Assembly: GCA_004557285.1 (NCBI GenBank)
Contig: SFEK01000107.1
Coordinates: 1 to 7,321 of the forward strand
DNA: 7,321 bases
Reading direction: 5' to 3'
DNA from: Bacteroidales bacterium
Lineage (GTDB): Bacteria > Bacteroidota > Bacteroidia > Bacteroidales > Bacteroidaceae
In this document: positions 5,624 to 7,321 of the stretch, piece by piece
How the letters are laid out: the number at the start of each line of letters is the position of its first letter
Position numbering within the stretch: position 1 is the stretch's first letter
The notes under the pieces: model-generated
The model's database searches: none
What the model was told of the DNA's origin: nothing
What the model saw: the letters and a program-made list of their open reading frames with translations, nothing else
Program-made: the position numbers and the translations under genes

Positions 5624-7147
5624 TTATTGATGCTGCTCCCTGAGCAGGTCGTTCACGGTCTTCACAGGGTTGAAGGTGGCGAGCGGCACTTCCACGAATA
5701 CGGTGTTCCAGTCGCTCATTGCACCATTCCATAAGCCGGGCAGCTCGAGAGCCTTCAGTTCTTTGCCGTTCTTGCTCTTGCTGCTGATGAAACCGGTGCT
5801 CTTATCTACAAAGTCAGGCAGGTTGAAGTCATTGCCCTTGTAGTCTTTCACGGCACATACCAAGTCAACGGGGTTGAAATGTGTTCCCTCGGTAAACATG
5901 CGCATATACTCGGTGTTGCTCTTGTCAATCTGGCTGCTCTCCAGTATCTGCAGGCTCACGGTGCCGTCTTGGTTGTAGGTGAGGAAGGGACCGCCGCCGG
6001 GCTCGCCCACATTCTTTACCACACCACATACCCTTACAGGGCGGTTGAACTTGCTACGCAGGTAGGCAACCAGTTCTTCGTCTGACAAGTCAGCGATGCC
6101 ACTCTTGCGGCAGCAAAGCTCATTTTCCAGGAATCTGGCCATCTCGTCGAGACACTCACGTGTGCAGGCACCCTTGTCGAGCACTTCAAGATAGTTGAAA
6201 ATCTTTTTCTGCAATGTCACCAAGATTCCGGCAATCAGCTGCTTGTAGGTCACGGTGTCGTCTTTCAGACGGTCGGGCACCACATTGTCGATGTTCTTCA
6301 CGAAAATCACGTCGGCATCGATGTCGTTGAGGTTTTGTATCAATGCGCCGTGGCCTCCGGGACGGAACAGCAGCGAGCCATCCTCATTGCGGAAAGGTGT
6401 GTTGTCGGGATTGGCGGCAATGGTGTCTGTGCTCGGTTTCTGCTCAGAGAAAGAGATGTTGTATTTGATGCCGAATTTGTCAACATACATCTGCTTCTTG
6501 TCTTCCACCTTCTTTTCAAACAGCTGCATGTGCTCATGGCTTACGGTGAAGTGCACGTTGGCCTCGCCGTTGCTTGCGGCATAGAGTGCGCCCTCTACCA
6601 GATGTTCCTCCATAGGGGTGCGAACACCCTCGTCATACTTGTGGAAGAGCAATAGACCCTTGGGCAGCTGTCCGTAGTTCATGCCCTTGCCTTCGAGCAT
6701 GTTGGCCACCACGGCTTTGTAGTTGCCTTCGGCCACCAGAGCATCAATGCCCTTGCCGTTGTTGGCCTTGCAGGTGTTGTCAAGTTCATCGTAGAAGGCG
6801 AATTTCTTGATCTGTGCAAAGAATTTCTTCTCAAAGTCGGTTGTAGGCTCGTTGTAGTCGGCATTGAGAAAACCGAACATGTCTTTGAACATGCGGCTTG
6901 CTGCACCGCTGGCCGGTACAAACTTTACAATCTTCCTACCCTCAGCCTTGTAGTTGTTCCATGCCTCGATATATTGCTTGCGCATGTCGTCGGCAGGAGC
7001 TACCACGCCGTTGCCCACACTGGCTGCTGCATCGATTTTCAGGAATGGAAATCCCTTTTTGAAATCTTCAAGCTGGTTTTTTACTTGTTCTTCGGTAATT
7101 CCTTTACCGCTGATTTGTTTTAAGTCTTCTGTTGAAAGCATACACAT
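5624..7147 (-). CDS. DUF4301 family protein, possible nucleotidyltransferase-like fold
   Basis: I recognise this as DUF4301 from the opening LSTEDLKQISGKGITEEQ, the GFPFLKIDAAASVGNG stretch (32-47) and the roughly 510-residue length. The family is found mainly in Bacteroidetes and has no assigned function that I know of. There is no signal peptide and no membrane segment, so it should be cytoplasmic. KFVPASGAASRMFKDM (75-90) recalls the glycine-rich GGxGxR nucleotide loop of sugar-nucleotide pyrophosphorylases, with Arg85 in the matching place. FRPGGHGALI (261-270), followed by VIFVKNIDNVV (280-290), resembles the PxGxGG and VDN metal-site segments of UDP-HexNAc pyrophosphorylases. VGEPGGGPF (380-388) is a third glycine-rich loop. 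A sugar-nucleotide-related role is therefore an inference from motifs, not a demonstrated activity. Translation may start at Met1 or Met3 (7139-7141). The gene is transcribed alone, convergent to fcl, from its own promoter. Confidence 0.85.
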   Translation of the reverse strand: MCMLSTEDLKQISGKGITEEQVKNQLEDFKKGFPFLKIDAAASVGNGVVAPADDMRKQYIEAWNNYKAEGRKIVKFVPASGAASRMFKDMFGFLNADYNEPTTDFEKKFFAQIKKFAFYDELDNTCKANNGKGIDALVAEGNYKAVVANMLEGKGMNYGQLPKGLLLFHKYDEGVRTPMEEHLVEGALYAASNGEANVHFTVSHEHMQLFEKKVEDKKQMYVDKFGIKYNISFSEQKPSTDTIAANPDNTPFRNEDGSLLFRPGGHGALIQNLNDIDADVIFVKNIDNVVPDRLKDDTVTYKQLIAGILVTLQKKIFNYLEVLDKGACTRECLDEMARFLENELCCRKSGIADLSDEELVAYLRSKFNRPVRVCGVVKNVGEPGGGPFLTYNQDGTVSLQILESSQIDKSNTEYMRMFTEGTHFNPVDLVCAVKDYKGNDFNLPDFVDKSTGFISSKSKNGKELKALELPGLWNGAMSDWNTVFVEVPLATFNPVKTVNDLLREQHQ

Positions 7148-7177
7148 AATTATTATGATGTTAAAAATGTTTATATA

Positions 7178-7220
7178 TTAAGGTAAAGAGATGCCTGTAG
7201 AAGGCATTTTTTGTTTATCC
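7178..7220 (-). promoter_or_regulatory. leader of the DUF4301 gene with a small hairpin and a nine-codon ORF
   Basis: Between the predicted transcription start (about 7220) and the gene start there are about 70 nt. ATGCCT (7191-7196) and AGGCAT (7202-7207) form a perfect six-base-pair stem with a five-base loop. Reading the minus strand, the hairpin overlaps an ATG at 7207 that opens MPSTGISLP and stops with TAA at 7178-7180. On the plus strand the same hairpin is followed by six T (7207-7212), like a terminator, although no plus-strand gene feeds into it. It could be a leader element or chance. Confidence 0.35.
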
Positions 7221-7224
7221 CATG

Positions 7225-7232
7225 CAAATATA
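7225..7232 (-). promoter_or_regulatory. -7 box of the DUF4301 gene promoter
   Basis: On the minus strand this reads TATATTTG, an exact TAnnTTTG -7 element, 77 bp upstream of the start codon. No clear TTTG lies 19-21 bp further upstream. That position is AT-rich and holds the inverted repeat TTTTTCTTGAAAAA (plus strand, 7237-7250). Confidence 0.6.
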
Positions 7233-7272
7233 AGACTTTTTCTTGAAAAATATTCCTCTTGAACATTAAAAA

Positions 7273-7303
7273 GTTGTTACTTCAACAAAATTGCTTCATT
7301 TTG
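7273..7303 (+). promoter_or_regulatory. weak candidate promoter pointing out of the right edge
   Basis: GTTG at 7273-7276, a spacer of exactly 19 bp, and TCATTTTG at 7296-7303 resemble the Bacteroidetes TTTG-N19-TAnnTTTG arrangement. There is one mismatch in the -33 box and one in the TA of the -7 box. It would drive a plus-strand gene divergent from the DUF4301 gene. No coding sequence is visible in the remaining 18 bases, so the target, if any, lies outside the window. Confidence 0.22.
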
Positions 7304-7321
7304 CAGGTGGTCTTGCCTCCA

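Noticed and set aside
6255..6655. Overlapping plus-strand open frames opposite the DUF4301 gene
   Set aside because: Two frames overlap each other and the conserved glycine-rich region of the DUF4301 gene. Neither has a promoter or a recognisable domain.
7186..7212. Plus-strand intrinsic terminator reading of the 7191-7207 hairpin
   Set aside because: The stem is only six strong pairs, and no plus-strand gene lies upstream to be terminated. It is recorded as a leader hairpin instead.

Overview
The window reads as ordinary chromosomal DNA from a Bacteroidales bacterium, most likely Prevotella or a close relative. Three things suggest this. The xylose isomerase is the class II Bacteroidetes type. 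A DUF4301 protein, a family I know mainly from Bacteroidetes, is present. Exact TAnnTTTG -7 boxes lie upstream of two genes, and no convincing Shine-Dalgarno sequence precedes any start. The genus is inferred from remembered protein families; no search was run.

Layout, left to right. Bases 1-195 are the 3' end of an unidentified plus-strand gene with an acidic tail. Next is a two-gene xylose catabolic unit, xylB (xylulokinase, 271-1776) and xylA (xylose isomerase, 1810-3126), closed by a strong hairpin terminator at 3151-3190. A very T-rich gap carries an exact -7 box for the next unit: manC (mannose-1-phosphate guanylyltransferase, 3278-4345) and fcl (GDP-L-fucose synthase, 4391-5497). A hairpin at 5572-5612 has a T-run on each strand, so it probably ends both fcl and the convergent DUF4301 gene (5624-7147, minus). 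The DUF4301 gene has its own -7 box and a leader of about 70 nt. The right edge (7233-7321) holds no gene and at most a weak plus-strand promoter.

Function. XylA converts D-xylose to D-xylulose, and XylB phosphorylates it to xylulose 5-phosphate for the pentose phosphate pathway. ManC makes GDP-mannose, and Fcl performs the last step to GDP-L-fucose, a donor for surface glycans. The dehydratase Gmd, which links these two steps, is not in the window. The DUF4301 protein has no established function that I know of, but it carries two glycine-rich motifs that recall sugar-nucleotide pyrophosphorylases.

I see no mobile element, CRISPR array, tRNA or rRNA, and no clear new system. The DUF4301 protein and its leader are the least explained part of the window.
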